DNA of 64,000 nt from Alphaproteobacteria bacterium (GTDB lineage: Bacteria > Pseudomonadota > Alphaproteobacteria > Reyranellales > Reyranellaceae): assembly GCA_017307275.1 (NCBI GenBank), contig JAFKFK010000015.1, positions 62,001 through 126,000 of the forward strand. Direction: 5' to 3'. The notes under the pieces were generated by a model. The model made no database searches. It was not told the DNA's origin and worked only from the letters and a program-made list of their open reading frames with translations. Position 1 is the stretch's first letter. Each line of letters opens with the position of its first letter. The position numbers were made by a program, and so were the translations under genes. Shown one piece after another: positions 8,390-16,812 of the stretch.

Positions 8390-9007
8390 TCAGCCCCAGC
8401 CCGCCAAAGCCTGCTTGAGGCTTTCGGGGCCGCGATAGAGCATGGCCCGCCAACCCGCGGCGCGGGCGGCATCGACATTGGCAGCCGAATCGTCGACGAA
8501 CAGGATCGACTGGGCCACGGTCACACCCATGCGAGCCTGTGCGTTGGTGAAGAACACCCGTTCCGGCTTGATGACGCCAAGGGCTGCCGAATAGATGATC
8601 TCGTCGAAGTGGGCTCCGAGCCCCGCCTGGTCGCGCAGGTAGGCGACGCGATGGTGCTCCTGGTTGGAGGCGGCAAAACAACGCCCGCCGGTACGCTGTC
8701 GCCAGGCATCGGCCTGGGCCAGCACGTCGCGGTCGATGATGGCATCCTTCTCGAACCAATAGGCGACGAACTCGTCCAGCCGATCCGCAAGGCCCTTCGG
8801 CTCAAGGTAGTCGTGCAGAGCGACGTAGAGATCCAGACGGCCGCGCATGACCTCCAGAAAGTCGCGATGAAAGAAATCCCGCGCCATTTCCTCGTGATCG
8901 AATCCCCAATCGGCCTTCAGGGTCGCATACCAGGGATGGGGTGCCCCCGGATAACCAAGCGAGATGACGCCGTCGATGTCGAGGGCGAGGACGGGACTGG
9001 AACTCAT
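8390..9007 (-). CDS. HAD-superfamily hydrolase
   Basis: 205-aa haloacid-dehalogenase-type hydrolase, probably a small-molecule phosphatase. Motif I is LALDIDGVIS with the nucleophile and acid Asp. Motif II is near CFAASN, motif III has the Lys in LGVIKPE, and motif IV is FVDDSAANVDAA. A helical cap lies between motifs I and II. The ATG at 9007 was preferred over the longer frame because family similarity begins there. It shares strand with the cupin and dehydrogenase genes downstream and may be co-transcribed. Confidence 0.82.
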   Translation of the reverse strand: MSSSPVLALDIDGVISLGYPGAPHPWYATLKADWGFDHEEMARDFFHRDFLEVMRGRLDLYVALHDYLEPKGLADRLDEFVAYWFEKDAIIDRDVLAQADAWRQRTGGRCFAASNQEHHRVAYLRDQAGLGAHFDEIIYSAALGVIKPERVFFTNAQARMGVTVAQSILFVDDSAANVDAARAAGWRAMLYRGPESLKQALAGWG

Positions 9008-9015
9008 GGGCGAGC

Positions 9016-9618
9016 ATGCTACAGCAAGGCTCCGGTCCAAAGGAAAGCCCTTTGCAGCTCGTCGTCCCTGCCCTGGAGTATCTCGACGACTATGCCGCCG
9101 CCCTGAAGCGCGGCTGGTCGCCCGACAATATCAATCCTGAAGAGACGGCGCGGGACGAACTGGCCCTCATCGCGGAAGGGGCTGCAGCCTTCGTCGCAAT
9201 GCTCGACGATCGCGACGCCAAGGCCGGCCCGATTCCTTTGCCGGACGGTACGTTCGTGGCCAGGCTTCCGGGCTATCGGCGCTGGATGTGGGACGATGGC
9301 TTCTGCGGCTCGATCAGTTTCCGCTGGCAGCCCGGAACGCCTGATCTGCCGGCGCATTGTCTCGGCCATATCGGCTATGCCGTGCCGGCCTGGAAACGCC
9401 GCCACGGCTACGCGACCAAGGCACTCCGGCTGCTGTTGCCGGAAGTCGCCAAGGAAGGTCTGCCGTATGTCGAGCTGACGACGGACCCGGACAATCTACC
9501 GTCGCAGCGTGTCATCACGGCAAACGGCGGCTGTCTGGTGAAGCGCTTCACCAAGATTGCGGCCTATGGCGACAACGTCGAGGCGCTGCTGTTCCGGATC
9601 GCGCTACCTGCTCCCTGA
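9016..9618 (+). CDS. GNAT-family N-acetyltransferase
   Basis: 200-aa acetyl-CoA-dependent acyltransferase. The beta-bulge segment is GHIGYAVPAWKRRHGYATKAL, which carries the R/QxxGxG/A acetyl-CoA binding loop, and the following helix is LRLLLPEVAKEG. VELTTDPDNLPSQRVITANGG is the usual second half (D..N..S..V....G). A TTG at 9052 has a better ribosome site (AAAGGAAA) than the ATG at 9016, so the true protein may be 12 residues shorter. The acceptor is unknown. The 3' end overlaps the convergent TetR gene by 15 bases. Confidence 0.83.
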   Translation: MLQQGSGPKESPLQLVVPALEYLDDYAAALKRGWSPDNINPEETARDELALIAEGAAAFVAMLDDRDAKAGPIPLPDGTFVARLPGYRRWMWDDGFCGSISFRWQPGTPDLPAHCLGHIGYAVPAWKRRHGYATKALRLLLPEVAKEGLPYVELTTDPDNLPSQRVITANGGCLVKRFTKIAAYGDNVEALLFRIALPAP

Positions 9619-10224
9619 GCGCACGACGGTCTCGGCCATGGCCGCGAGAGCCGCGAGGCCGCGTGCCTTCAAGCCGCGCGACGAATCCCGCCCACCAATC
9701 TCGCCCTCCAGGACCAGGGTGATGAAGCCGTGCATCGTCGCCCAGGCGAAATCCCTCATACGCTGACGGACCTCGCCGGAAACCTGCGTGTCGGCCGACT
9801 GAAGGGCCGCATCGACGGCAGCGGCTTGCAGGCGGCGGATTTCGGCGGCGCCATCGGCCACCTCGAGGCGATTGGCTTCCCGGCTGAACATCAGCTGGAA
9901 GAGGACGGGATTGGCCGCGGCAAAGGCCATATAGCCCACCCCCAGGCCGACGAGCTGGGCAGTCGCTTCACTGCCGGCCCGCTCGGCTTCGGTGGTCATG
10001 GAGGCGCTCAGCTCCTTGAAGCCTCGCTGCGCGAGTTCTGCGAGAAGGTCGTCCATCGAGGCGAAGTGATGCGCCGGCGCGGCATGAGATACCTCCGCCC
10101 GTCGGGCACATTCCCGCAGGGTGAAGCCACGAACGCCCTTCTCTTCCAGGAGCTTGCGGCCTGACGCTACCAGCGCTTCGCGCAGGTCGCCGTGATGGTA
10201 GCCTCGGGTCTTGGGACGGTTCAT
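9604..10224 (-). CDS. TetR/AcrR-family regulator
   Basis: 206 aa. The HTH runs from YHHGDLREALVASGRKLLEEKG through FTLRECARRAEVSHAAPAHHFASMDDLLAELA, the form often seen in TetR proteins with a YHHG N-terminus and a WHG-type C-terminal domain (MHGFITLVLEGEIGG). It is divergent from the LysE-type exporter gene, which it probably represses. A 24-bp dyad lies 12 bases upstream of its start. Confidence 0.85.
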   Translation of the reverse strand: MNRPKTRGYHHGDLREALVASGRKLLEEKGVRGFTLRECARRAEVSHAAPAHHFASMDDLLAELAQRGFKELSASMTTEAERAGSEATAQLVGLGVGYMAFAAANPVLFQLMFSREANRLEVADGAAEIRRLQAAAVDAALQSADTQVSGEVRQRMRDFAWATMHGFITLVLEGEIGGRDSSRGLKARGLAALAAMAETVVRSGSR

Positions 10225-10235
10225 TCAGCCTCCGG

Positions 10236-10259
10236 CAAGATCGTATGCCGATAATCTTG
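10236..10259. promoter_or_regulatory. Dyad in the tetR-lysE gap, candidate operator
   Basis: CAAGAT-12 nt-ATCTTG is a perfect 6+6 inverted repeat in the 113-base divergent gap between the TetR gene and the LysE-type gene. The spacing and position fit a TetR operator. Binding is inferred only. Confidence 0.4.
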
Positions 10260-10337
10260 ACGATGGAAGGAGGCTAAATTCCGGCTGACGTTCCGCTCTT
10301 CGCATGGCTTGATCCTCGAAATCTGTGGAGCACTGCC

Positions 10338-10964
10338 ATGAGTTTCGAGAGTTGGGCGGCTTTTGCCGCCGCGTCGACCATCCTGCTGATCATCCCGGGG
10401 CCGACCGTGCTTCTGGTCGTGTCCTATGCCCTGGGACAGGGCTGGCGAACGGCGCTCCCCATGGCAGTCGGCGTGGCCCTGGGCGACTTCACGGCCATGA
10501 CGCTCTCCATGCTGGGACTGGGCGCCCTGCTCGCGACCTCGGCGACACTGTTCACCATCTTGAAATGGGTCGGCGCCGCCTACCTCGTCTATCTCGGCAT
10601 CAAGCTCTGGCGAGCCGGCGGAACACTGGACGCCCAGCCAAGGACGGACGCCGTTTCGGCCGCGAAGATGCTGGGCCATGCCTGGCTGGTGACGGCGCTC
10701 AATCCCAAGAGCATCACCTTCTTCGTGGCCTTCCTGCCGGCCTTCCTCGATCCGGCCGGCGACTTCCTGACCCAGATGCTGGTGTTCGAGATCACCTTCC
10801 TGGTTCTGGCCTTCGCCAATGCCTTCGGTTACGCGTTGGTCGCCTCGCGCGCACGCCGCTTTGCGTCGAACCCGCAGGCGATCGGAGTGGTCAACAAGGT
10901 CGGCGGCGGCCTGCTGGTTGGAGCCGGCGTCGCCACCGTGAGCTTCGCCGGCTCCCGCACCTAG
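10338..10964 (+). CDS. LysE-family translocator
   Basis: 208-aa inner-membrane exporter of the LysE/RhtB family with about six hydrophobic segments. The family motif IPGPTVLLVVSYALGQGW is near residue 16, followed by GVALGDF and a conserved region VTALNPKSITFFVAFLPAF. It probably exports an amino acid or similar metabolite. The divergent TetR gene is the likely regulator. The substrate cannot be named. Confidence 0.88.
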   Translation: MSFESWAAFAAASTILLIIPGPTVLLVVSYALGQGWRTALPMAVGVALGDFTAMTLSMLGLGALLATSATLFTILKWVGAAYLVYLGIKLWRAGGTLDAQPRTDAVSAAKMLGHAWLVTALNPKSITFFVAFLPAFLDPAGDFLTQMLVFEITFLVLAFANAFGYALVASRARRFASNPQAIGVVNKVGGGLLVGAGVATVSFAGSRT

Positions 10965-10982
10965 TCGCCTTCTCTATCGACG

Positions 10983-11666
10983 CTACTTGCGCCGATAGAG
11001 AACCATGCCGCCGTGATAGAGAACACCGTCGACGAAATCCCCGTCGGCGGTGAAACCCGTGTCGTCGACATAGTCGATGTGATTGCCCTTCATGGTGTAG
11101 CGCCCCTGATAGGCCTTCTCCCGCGTTCCGCGCGCTTCGACGTAGCGACCGTTCGCCAACAGCTCATGGCGAACATTGCCATCGGCAGTCACCCACATGC
11201 CGACATAGGGATGGGGTGCCACCGCCTTGTTCCTCTCTTCCAACACTTCGTTCAGGGCCTGAGCCGCCTCGATGGCGCGCGGGAAGCCGGCAGGTACTGT
11301 CGTCAGATAGACAACTTCCTTTAGCTCATCGGCAGTGACACCGTGATTGAGGGCATAGCCCGCATGAACCTTGAAAAAGGGTCTGAGACCGAGGGCCGCA
11401 AAGGCCGCCACGGCAGCGATCTGACGCGTGCGGTGATCGAGCCCCGGCCGCGCCCAGACCTCGCCGAGCGCGTAGCCGGCAATGGCGTCGGCCAGAAACG
11501 GAAAGTCGCGGCGAAGACCTTCGAGCGTGGGCTGAGCTTGACCGCCATTGAGGGTCCGCACGACCGCCTCGCCGCGTGCAATCCGGTCGTCCTGAGCCAC
11601 GACAGGGCCTGCAGCCATCAAGGCACCGGCCGCAGCACTCATCGTTTTGATCGCAAGGTTTTTCAT
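10983..11666 (-). CDS. Exported carboxymuconolactone-decarboxylase-like protein fused to an Atu4866 domain
   Basis: 227 aa. A signal peptide (cleavage after AGPVVAQ, about residue 25) is followed by a CMD/AhpD-type helical domain at about residues 35-150. The C-terminal domain of about 75 residues starts at PYVGMWVTADGNVRHELL and looks like the small beta-rich Atu4866 family (YVDDTGFTADGDF). The CMD part lacks an obvious CxxC, so peroxidase activity is doubtful. It starts 11 bases after the SDR gene and is co-directional. The fusion and export are unusual; the function is unknown. Confidence 0.72.
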   Translation of the reverse strand: MKNLAIKTMSAAAGALMAAGPVVAQDDRIARGEAVVRTLNGGQAQPTLEGLRRDFPFLADAIAGYALGEVWARPGLDHRTRQIAAVAAFAALGLRPFFKVHAGYALNHGVTADELKEVVYLTTVPAGFPRAIEAAQALNEVLEERNKAVAPHPYVGMWVTADGNVRHELLANGRYVEARGTREKAYQGRYTMKGNHIDYVDDTGFTADGDFVDGVLYHGGMVLYRRK

Positions 11667-11677
11667 GGTTGTCGCTC

Positions 11678-12412
11678 CTAGTTCGGGCTGGCGGTCGGAC
11701 GGACAATGATCTCGCTGACATCGACGTCGGCCGGTTGCTCGATCGCATAGGCAATGGCTCGCGCGATCGCGTCCGGTCCGATGGCAATCTGCCGATAGGC
11801 CACCATGGCCTGCGCGGCGGCCGCGTCTGTAATCGTGTTCGCGAGCTCGCTCTCGACCACTCCCGGCGACACGACGGTGACGCGGAGGTTGGTGTTCTCC
11901 TGCCTCAGCCCATCCGAGATTGCCCACACTGCATACTTCGTGGCGCAATAGACCGCCGCCGTCGGCACCACGATGTGGGCGCCAATCGAGGCGACGTTGA
12001 TGATCTGGCCACTGCCTTGGGCCTTCATGCCGGGCAACACGGCCGCGATGCCGTTCAGCACGCCGCGAATGTTCACGTCGATCATGCGGTCCCATTCGTC
12101 GACCTTGAGCGCACCGAGAGGCGATAGCGGCATCAGGCCGGCATTGTTGATCAGCACGTCGAGACGACCGAACTCGGCGACGGCATGTGCCGCAAAGGCC
12201 TTCATATCCTCTCGATCGGCGACATCGAGTGACCGGAAGCGTGCTTCAGCGCCCGCGGCCGAAATTGCTGCAGTCAGCGCCTGCAGCCGATCCGTGCGGC
12301 GCGCGCCCATCACAACGCGAGCGCCCCGGGCAGCGAGCAGTCGTGCCGTCGCCTCGCCGATACCACTGCTGGCGCCCGTAATGGCGATAACTTTACCTTC
12401 GATGTTGGACAC
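11678..12412 (-). CDS. SDR family oxidoreductase
   Basis: 244-aa classical short-chain dehydrogenase. NAD(P)-binding GASSGIG, an ARR pair after the second strand that suggests NADP, NNAG at INNAGLM, catalytic Ser in VASIGA, and Tyr/Lys in YCATKYA. It resembles the YdfG/clavulanate-dehydrogenase-like branch. The GTG at 12412 has a strong GGAGGGA ribosome site and replaces the longer frame to 12613. It is divergent from an AraC regulator and heads a two-gene unit with the CMD fusion. Confidence 0.87.
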   Translation of the reverse strand: MSNIEGKVIAITGASSGIGEATARLLAARGARVVMGARRTDRLQALTAAISAAGAEARFRSLDVADREDMKAFAAHAVAEFGRLDVLINNAGLMPLSPLGALKVDEWDRMIDVNIRGVLNGIAAVLPGMKAQGSGQIINVASIGAHIVVPTAAVYCATKYAVWAISDGLRQENTNLRVTVVSPGVVESELANTITDAAAAQAMVAYRQIAIGPDAIARAIAYAIEQPADVDVSEIIVRPTASPN

Positions 12413-12545
12413 CGATCCCTCCAGGAAATCGCCAGCACAACTGCTGCCGGCCACGACGGAAAGATGGGAGATCGATGATCGATACAGGTAGACCGGAACT
12501 CCCGGCTTCTTGCACAATCCTCCAGATCGGGAGAATCGGCCTGGG

Positions 12546-13469
12546 ATGACACAGACCAGACAATCCAGCACGGCAGCCCACGAATTCGCCGCCCTCGTCG
12601 ACCGCAACGTCACCGAGGACGGTGTTCATCCCACGGCGATTCCGCGCATCTCGCTCATCCGTTCATCGCATCCCACCGAGCCGCTGCATGCCGTTCACCA
12701 GCCGGCAGTCTGCTTCGTGGCGCAGGGGCGCAAACAGGTGATCGTGGGCGATGCAATCCATGTCTACGACGCGGCGAAGTACCTCGTCGTCTCGGTCGAA
12801 GTGCCCATCGTCGGCCAGATTCTCGAAGCGAAGCCGAGCCGCCCCTACCTCTGCCTGCGCCTCGACCTCGATCCGGTCGCCATCGGTGCCTTGATGCTGG
12901 ATGCCGGTGTCACGCCGGCCCGTGACAGCGCCCCGGTATCGGCGCTGTCGCTCAGTCCCCTCTCGGCAGAGCTACTGGATGCCGTGGTCCGTCTGACTAG
13001 GCTGCTGACGGCGCCCCGGGAGATTCCCATCATGGCGCCCCTGATCGAGCGCGAGATCCTCTTCCGGCTCCTGCTGGGCGACCAAATTTCCCATCTTCGA
13101 CAGATCGCCCTGGCCGAAAGCCGCATGCAGCAGGTCAACCGGGCCATTGCCTGGATCAAAGAGAATTTCCGAGAGCCCTTCAGCGTCGATGCCGTCGCGG
13201 GAGAGGCGCGCATGAGCCCTTCCGCATTCCATCAGCACTTCAAGGCCGTGACGTCGATGAGCCCGTTGCAATACCAGAAGCAGCTCAGGCTCCAGGAAGC
13301 ACGGCGCCTGATCCTGACACAGACCTTCGATGCCGCGGCATCAGGCCATGCCGTCGGCTACGACAGCCCTTCGCAATTCAGCCGCGAGTACAAGCGGTTG
13401 TTCGGGGCGCCCCCGGCTCGTGACGCGGCGAAGCTCCGCAACTCGCCGCGCTGGATGCAGATGCTCTAG
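12546..13469 (+). CDS. AraC-family transcriptional regulator
   Basis: 307 aa. The N-terminal AraC_N sensor region includes EPLHAVHQPAVCFVAQGRKQV, and the C-terminal double HTH has FSVDAVAGEARMSPSAFHQHFKAVT and AVGYDSPSQFSREYKRLFG. It is divergent from the SDR/CMD pair, with a 133-base gap between starts; such regulators usually activate the adjacent oxidoreductase gene. ATG 12546 is chosen over the in-frame TTG at 12510. The inducer is unknown. Confidence 0.88.
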   Translation: MTQTRQSSTAAHEFAALVDRNVTEDGVHPTAIPRISLIRSSHPTEPLHAVHQPAVCFVAQGRKQVIVGDAIHVYDAAKYLVVSVEVPIVGQILEAKPSRPYLCLRLDLDPVAIGALMLDAGVTPARDSAPVSALSLSPLSAELLDAVVRLTRLLTAPREIPIMAPLIEREILFRLLLGDQISHLRQIALAESRMQQVNRAIAWIKENFREPFSVDAVAGEARMSPSAFHQHFKAVTSMSPLQYQKQLRLQEARRLILTQTFDAAASGHAVGYDSPSQFSREYKRLFGAPPARDAAKLRNSPRWMQML

Positions 13470-13472
13470 GCG

Positions 13473-13889
13473 CTAGCGCTCGGGCTCGCTGACGAACGCG
13501 ACCTTCGACAGGCCGCCCTTGGAGGCATCGGCCAGCGTCTGGGCGACGTAGCGATACGGCACGGTCTGGTCGGCCCGCAGATAGACTTCGGGCTGCGGCC
13601 GCTTCTGGCCAGCCTCGGTGAAGCGCGCAATCGCATCCTCGCGCGTCAGCCGTTCGCCGTTCCAGAACAAGCCGCCCTGGGCATCGATGGCGAACTCGAT
13701 CTTCTCCGGCTTCTGGAGTTCGGCATTGGCCGTCGCGCGCGGCAGGTCCAGCTTCACGACATTGGTGAGAAGCGGCGCCGTCACGATGAAGATCACCAGC
13801 AGGACCAGCACGACGTCGATCAACGGCACCATGTTGATCTCAGCCATCGGCTGAGAGGAGGACTTACGTTCGAAGCTTCCGAAAGCCAT
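13473..13889 (-). CDS. exbD: ExbD/TolR-family protein
   Basis: 138 aa. A cytoplasmic N-terminus is followed by one membrane helix, PLIDVVLVLLVIFIVTAP, which holds the proton-path Asp, then a periplasmic domain. With ExbB it powers TonB. It is the last gene of the six-gene iron operon (receptor, hydroxylase, PepSY, TonB, ExbB, ExbD), 14 bases after exbB. TolR is the alternative, but the neighbours make ExbD the better call. Confidence 0.88.
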   Translation of the reverse strand: MAFGSFERKSSSQPMAEINMVPLIDVVLVLLVIFIVTAPLLTNVVKLDLPRATANAELQKPEKIEFAIDAQGGLFWNGERLTREDAIARFTEAGQKRPQPEVYLRADQTVPYRYVAQTLADASKGGLSKVAFVSEPER

Positions 13890-13903
13890 GGTCGCGCCTC
13901 CGC

Positions 13904-14638
13904 CTAGTTCACGGCCGCGAGCGGCGTGCCGGTCGTCCGGGCACGGCCGGCCTGCAGGGCACGGCCCATCGACAGGAAGGTCAGCAGCTCGAAGGCGAAG
14001 GCATCAAGCTTGGCCGTCAGCACGCGATTGGAGCGGGTGAGCCAGTTGTAGCCCATGACCGCCGGCAGCGCGACGGCAAGGCCGATGCCCGTCATGATCA
14101 GCGCCTCGCCGACTGGACCGGCGACCTTGTCGAGCATGCCCGAACCGCTCATGCCGATGGCGACCAGCGCGTGATAGACGCCCCACACCGTGCCGAACAG
14201 TCCGACGAATGGCGCCGTGGCGCCGATCGTGGCGAGCATGGTGAGGCCGTTTTCGAGCGCCGTGGTCTCCTCGTCGAGCACCTTCTTGATGGTGCGCGTC
14301 AGGAACTCCTGCTCGCTGCCCGCCTCCTCGAGCTTGGCGGCGCCGAACTTGGCGTGATGGGCCTGGGCATGCAGCGAGTGTGCCGTCAGATGACCGAACG
14401 GCTCGCGCACGCCATGGACCGTAAGTTCGTTCTGCACGGCCTCGAGCGAGGTCGCGCTCCAGAAGAAGTTGAGGAACTTCCTGCTACGCCCCTGCCGCAC
14501 GACCTGGCTGATTCCCTTGTAGATGATCAGGTACCAGGAGATAGCCGACATGATCACCAGGACGCCCAGCAGGATCTTCGCGACGATATCCGCCTGCGCG
14601 ATGAAATGGCCGAAGCCCAAGCTCGATGCATCGCCCAT
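13904..14638 (-). CDS. exbB: ExbB-type MotA/TolQ/ExbB proton channel protein
   Basis: 244 aa with three membrane segments: one near residues 18-40 (AKILLGVLVIMSAISWYLI) and two in the C-terminal half, containing LATIGATAPFVGLFGTVWG and EALIMTGIGLAVALPAVMGYNWL, the conserved MotA/TolQ/ExbB core. It forms the pentameric motor with ExbD that energises TonB. ATG 14638 has GGAGAG close upstream and is preferred to the longer frame. It sits between tonB and exbD in the same operon. Confidence 0.9.
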   Translation of the reverse strand: MGDASSLGFGHFIAQADIVAKILLGVLVIMSAISWYLIIYKGISQVVRQGRSRKFLNFFWSATSLEAVQNELTVHGVREPFGHLTAHSLHAQAHHAKFGAAKLEEAGSEQEFLTRTIKKVLDEETTALENGLTMLATIGATAPFVGLFGTVWGVYHALVAIGMSGSGMLDKVAGPVGEALIMTGIGLAVALPAVMGYNWLTRSNRVLTAKLDAFAFELLTFLSMGRALQAGRARTTGTPLAAVN

Positions 14639-14649
14639 GAGATACTCTC

Positions 14650-15408
14650 CTACTGCAACACGAATCTGATCGGAACGAGAACCCATACCGCCTGCGCCAG
14701 GCCACCTTCCGAATAGGGGCGGAACTGCGAGGCGCGTACGGCACTAATGGCTGCCTCGTCGAGGGCGGTATGGCCTGACGACGATTGCAACGAAACCTGA
14801 CTGGGGCGGCCGGTGATATCGACCAGCACACGGACCGTGGCCGTCCCCTGCTCGCCTGCACGACGCGAGCGTGCCGGATAGACCGGATTGGGCGGCACGA
14901 GATAGCCGAGCTGCGAAGCCTGCACGGTACGCGGCGCAGCCGGCGCTCTCGGGGCGGCCTGCTGCGGGGTCGTCTCGACGGGTGCCTTTGGCTGGGGCGG
15001 CCTCTGCACCGGCTTGGGCGGCGGCGGCTTGGGTTTCTCGGGAGGTTTCGGTGGCTCCGGCGGCTTTGCCTCTACCGGAAACTCCGGCGGTGGCAAATCG
15101 GGAGGCGGCGGTTCGATGGCGGTCGCCAGCTCCGGCAGGGGAATTTCAGGTGGCGGAGGCTCTTCGGCCAGCGGGATCTCCGGCGGTGCGGGCTCCGCCG
15201 CAGGCACCATGCGCACTTCCATGGGGGCAACATCGCCCACGATCAGCTTGACCGGCTCGACCTGGGTCAGCGCCCAGCCGCCGCCGACGTGGAAGAAGAC
15301 GACGAACGCCAGCAGGCCGCCGCGCATCCAGGGCGACAACGGCTCACGAGACGGTCCGGGTTGACCGCCAGCCAATGGCGGAATCGTTGAGGTGGGCGAT
15401 GCAGTCAC
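14650..15408 (-). CDS. tonB: Energy transducer TonB
   Basis: 252 aa. A membrane anchor near residues 28-47 (GGLLAFVVFFHVGGGWAL) is followed by a long Pro/Glu/Lys-rich spacer (about 75-160) with repeated PPPE and PKPP units. The C-terminal TonB domain has PVYPARSRRAGEQGTATV and ends in VLVPIRFVLQ. It carries proton-motive energy to the outer-membrane receptor. It starts with GTG, 9 bases after the PepSY gene, in the iron operon. Confidence 0.9.
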   Translation of the reverse strand: MTASPTSTIPPLAGGQPGPSREPLSPWMRGGLLAFVVFFHVGGGWALTQVEPVKLIVGDVAPMEVRMVPAAEPAPPEIPLAEEPPPPEIPLPELATAIEPPPPDLPPPEFPVEAKPPEPPKPPEKPKPPPPKPVQRPPQPKAPVETTPQQAAPRAPAAPRTVQASQLGYLVPPNPVYPARSRRAGEQGTATVRVLVDITGRPSQVSLQSSSGHTALDEAAISAVRASQFRPYSEGGLAQAVWVLVPIRFVLQ

Positions 15409-15417
15409 GACATGCCC

Positions 15418-16110
15418 CTAGAGCTGCAATGGGCCGACGGCGAGCGCCACCGTGACGGCAACGGCTACACCGAAGATCGCAATCCCGATTGTCCGGCGGC
15501 GATGCGTCTCCCACCACAGGATGGCGCCGCTGATCGACAGGAAGATCATGCTGCCGGCCAGGGTGTCGATCAGCAGGATCCAGGGCACGGGCATGGTCGC
15601 GCCCTTGTGCAGGTTGGTGAGCGTGGCGACGAAGCCATTCTCCGTCGTGCGCACGTTCGCCGACTTGTTGCCGACCCAGTATTCGACCTGCACGACCTTA
15701 TTGGGTCCGCCGAAATTCAGGGTCCAGCGCTCGGGCTGCATGGGTGGCCGAGCCTCGCCGCCCTGCCCCGCTCCCCGCTCGGCCCACGGCACCGGACGGG
15801 CGCGCTCAATGCGCGTGCTGTTGGCCGGGCGGTCGAGTTTGAGCGACTTCTGGAGCCAGGCGCCCAGGGCGTCGATGGTCTCCGGACGTGGATCGGGCAG
15901 CGCGAGCGTGGACTGCGCCTGATGCTGATCGGGAAGCGGCATCTTCAGGGTGGCACGATGATTGAGCCAGATACCGCTGAAGCCGAACATGAGTCCAAGC
16001 AGCGCGCCCCACAGGCCGAACCAGCCGTGCGTACGCCTGACCCAGCGCACGAAAGTCAGGCGGCGATTGACCTTGTTGCTTCCCAGGGCAGTAGCGGCGG
16101 CGGTGCCCAT
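15418..16110 (-). CDS. PepSY-associated membrane protein
   Basis: 230 aa. The N-terminal helix WVRRTHGWFGLWGALLGLMFGFSGIWLNH and the C-terminal pair of helices around LIDTLAGSMIFLSISGAILWW match PepSY_TM proteins, which sit beside siderophore receptors and may reduce ferric siderophores. His residues in RTHGWFGLWG and TNLHKG could bind haem. The ATG at 16110 overlaps the hydroxylase stop as TGATG, typical of coupled translation; an in-frame ATG at 16125 is possible. Confidence 0.8.
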   Translation of the reverse strand: MGTAAATALGSNKVNRRLTFVRWVRRTHGWFGLWGALLGLMFGFSGIWLNHRATLKMPLPDQHQAQSTLALPDPRPETIDALGAWLQKSLKLDRPANSTRIERARPVPWAERGAGQGGEARPPMQPERWTLNFGGPNKVVQVEYWVGNKSANVRTTENGFVATLTNLHKGATMPVPWILLIDTLAGSMIFLSISGAILWWETHRRRTIGIAIFGVAVAVTVALAVGPLQL

Positions 16111-16793
16111 CAGGTCTCGCTCCATTGCCTGACAAGGTTGTGGTAGCAGCCGATCAACGACCGTCGCGCGATCTCGTCGGCATCGGTCTGGTTGAGGCGC
16201 TGGATGGCGTTGTCCATGTCATGGAGCAGCGCGCGCTGGCTGTCCTCGCGGATCAGGCTCTCAACCCAGAAGAAACAGGCCGTGCGCGTCCCCCGTGTGA
16301 TCGGCGCAACCTGATGCAGGCTGGTTGCCGGATAGACGACCATGTCGCCGGCGCCGAGCTTGATGCTATGGCGGCCGAACGTGTCCTCGATCTGCAGCTC
16401 GCCACCGTCGTAGTCGTCGGGATTGGTGAGGAAGAGCGTCGCCGACACGTCCGTACGCAGCTTCGCCCCGGTCTGTGGGTTGATGCGTACGCTGCCGTCG
16501 ACATGCGCACCGAACTTCATGCCCTCGCCGTAGCGGTTGAACATCGGCGGATAGATGGCGTTCGGCAGCACGGCGCTGATGAACGTCGGATGACGTTCAA
16601 GTGCCGAGACGACAATGCGCTGACAGGCCAGCGCAACGTCCGAGACCTCGTCGATCTGCTGGTTGAATTTTACCGGAGCGCCCTGATAGCCGGCGGTGAC
16701 GCGCCCATCCACCCACGAATTGGCGCGGTCCAGCCGCTCGCGCAGACTGACGATCTGCGCGGCGTCGAGCACATTGGGAATGCAAACCAGCAT
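16110..16793 (-). CDS. piuC: PKHD-type Fe(II)/2-oxoglutarate dioxygenase (PiuC-like)
   Basis: 227-aa Fe(II)- and 2-oxoglutarate-dependent hydroxylase. The metal triad is His and Asp in FGAHVDGSVR and a distal His in TSLHQVAPITRGTR, whose last Arg would bind 2-oxoglutarate. The N-terminus (MLVCIPNVLDAAQI) matches PiuC/YbiX proteins, which are commonly encoded next to Fiu/PiuA-type catecholate siderophore receptors, exactly as here. GGGAGG precedes the ATG at 16793. The substrate is unknown even for the model proteins. Confidence 0.9.
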   Translation of the reverse strand: MLVCIPNVLDAAQIVSLRERLDRANSWVDGRVTAGYQGAPVKFNQQIDEVSDVALACQRIVVSALERHPTFISAVLPNAIYPPMFNRYGEGMKFGAHVDGSVRINPQTGAKLRTDVSATLFLTNPDDYDGGELQIEDTFGRHSIKLGAGDMVVYPATSLHQVAPITRGTRTACFFWVESLIREDSQRALLHDMDNAIQRLNQTDADEIARRSLIGCYHNLVRQWSET

Positions 16794-16812
16794 GATCGAG
16801 CGGCCGCCTCCC

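Noticed and set aside
14900..15230. Low-complexity Pro-rich repeats in tonB as a repeat element
   Set aside because: They encode the usual TonB periplasmic spacer and are explained by the gene.
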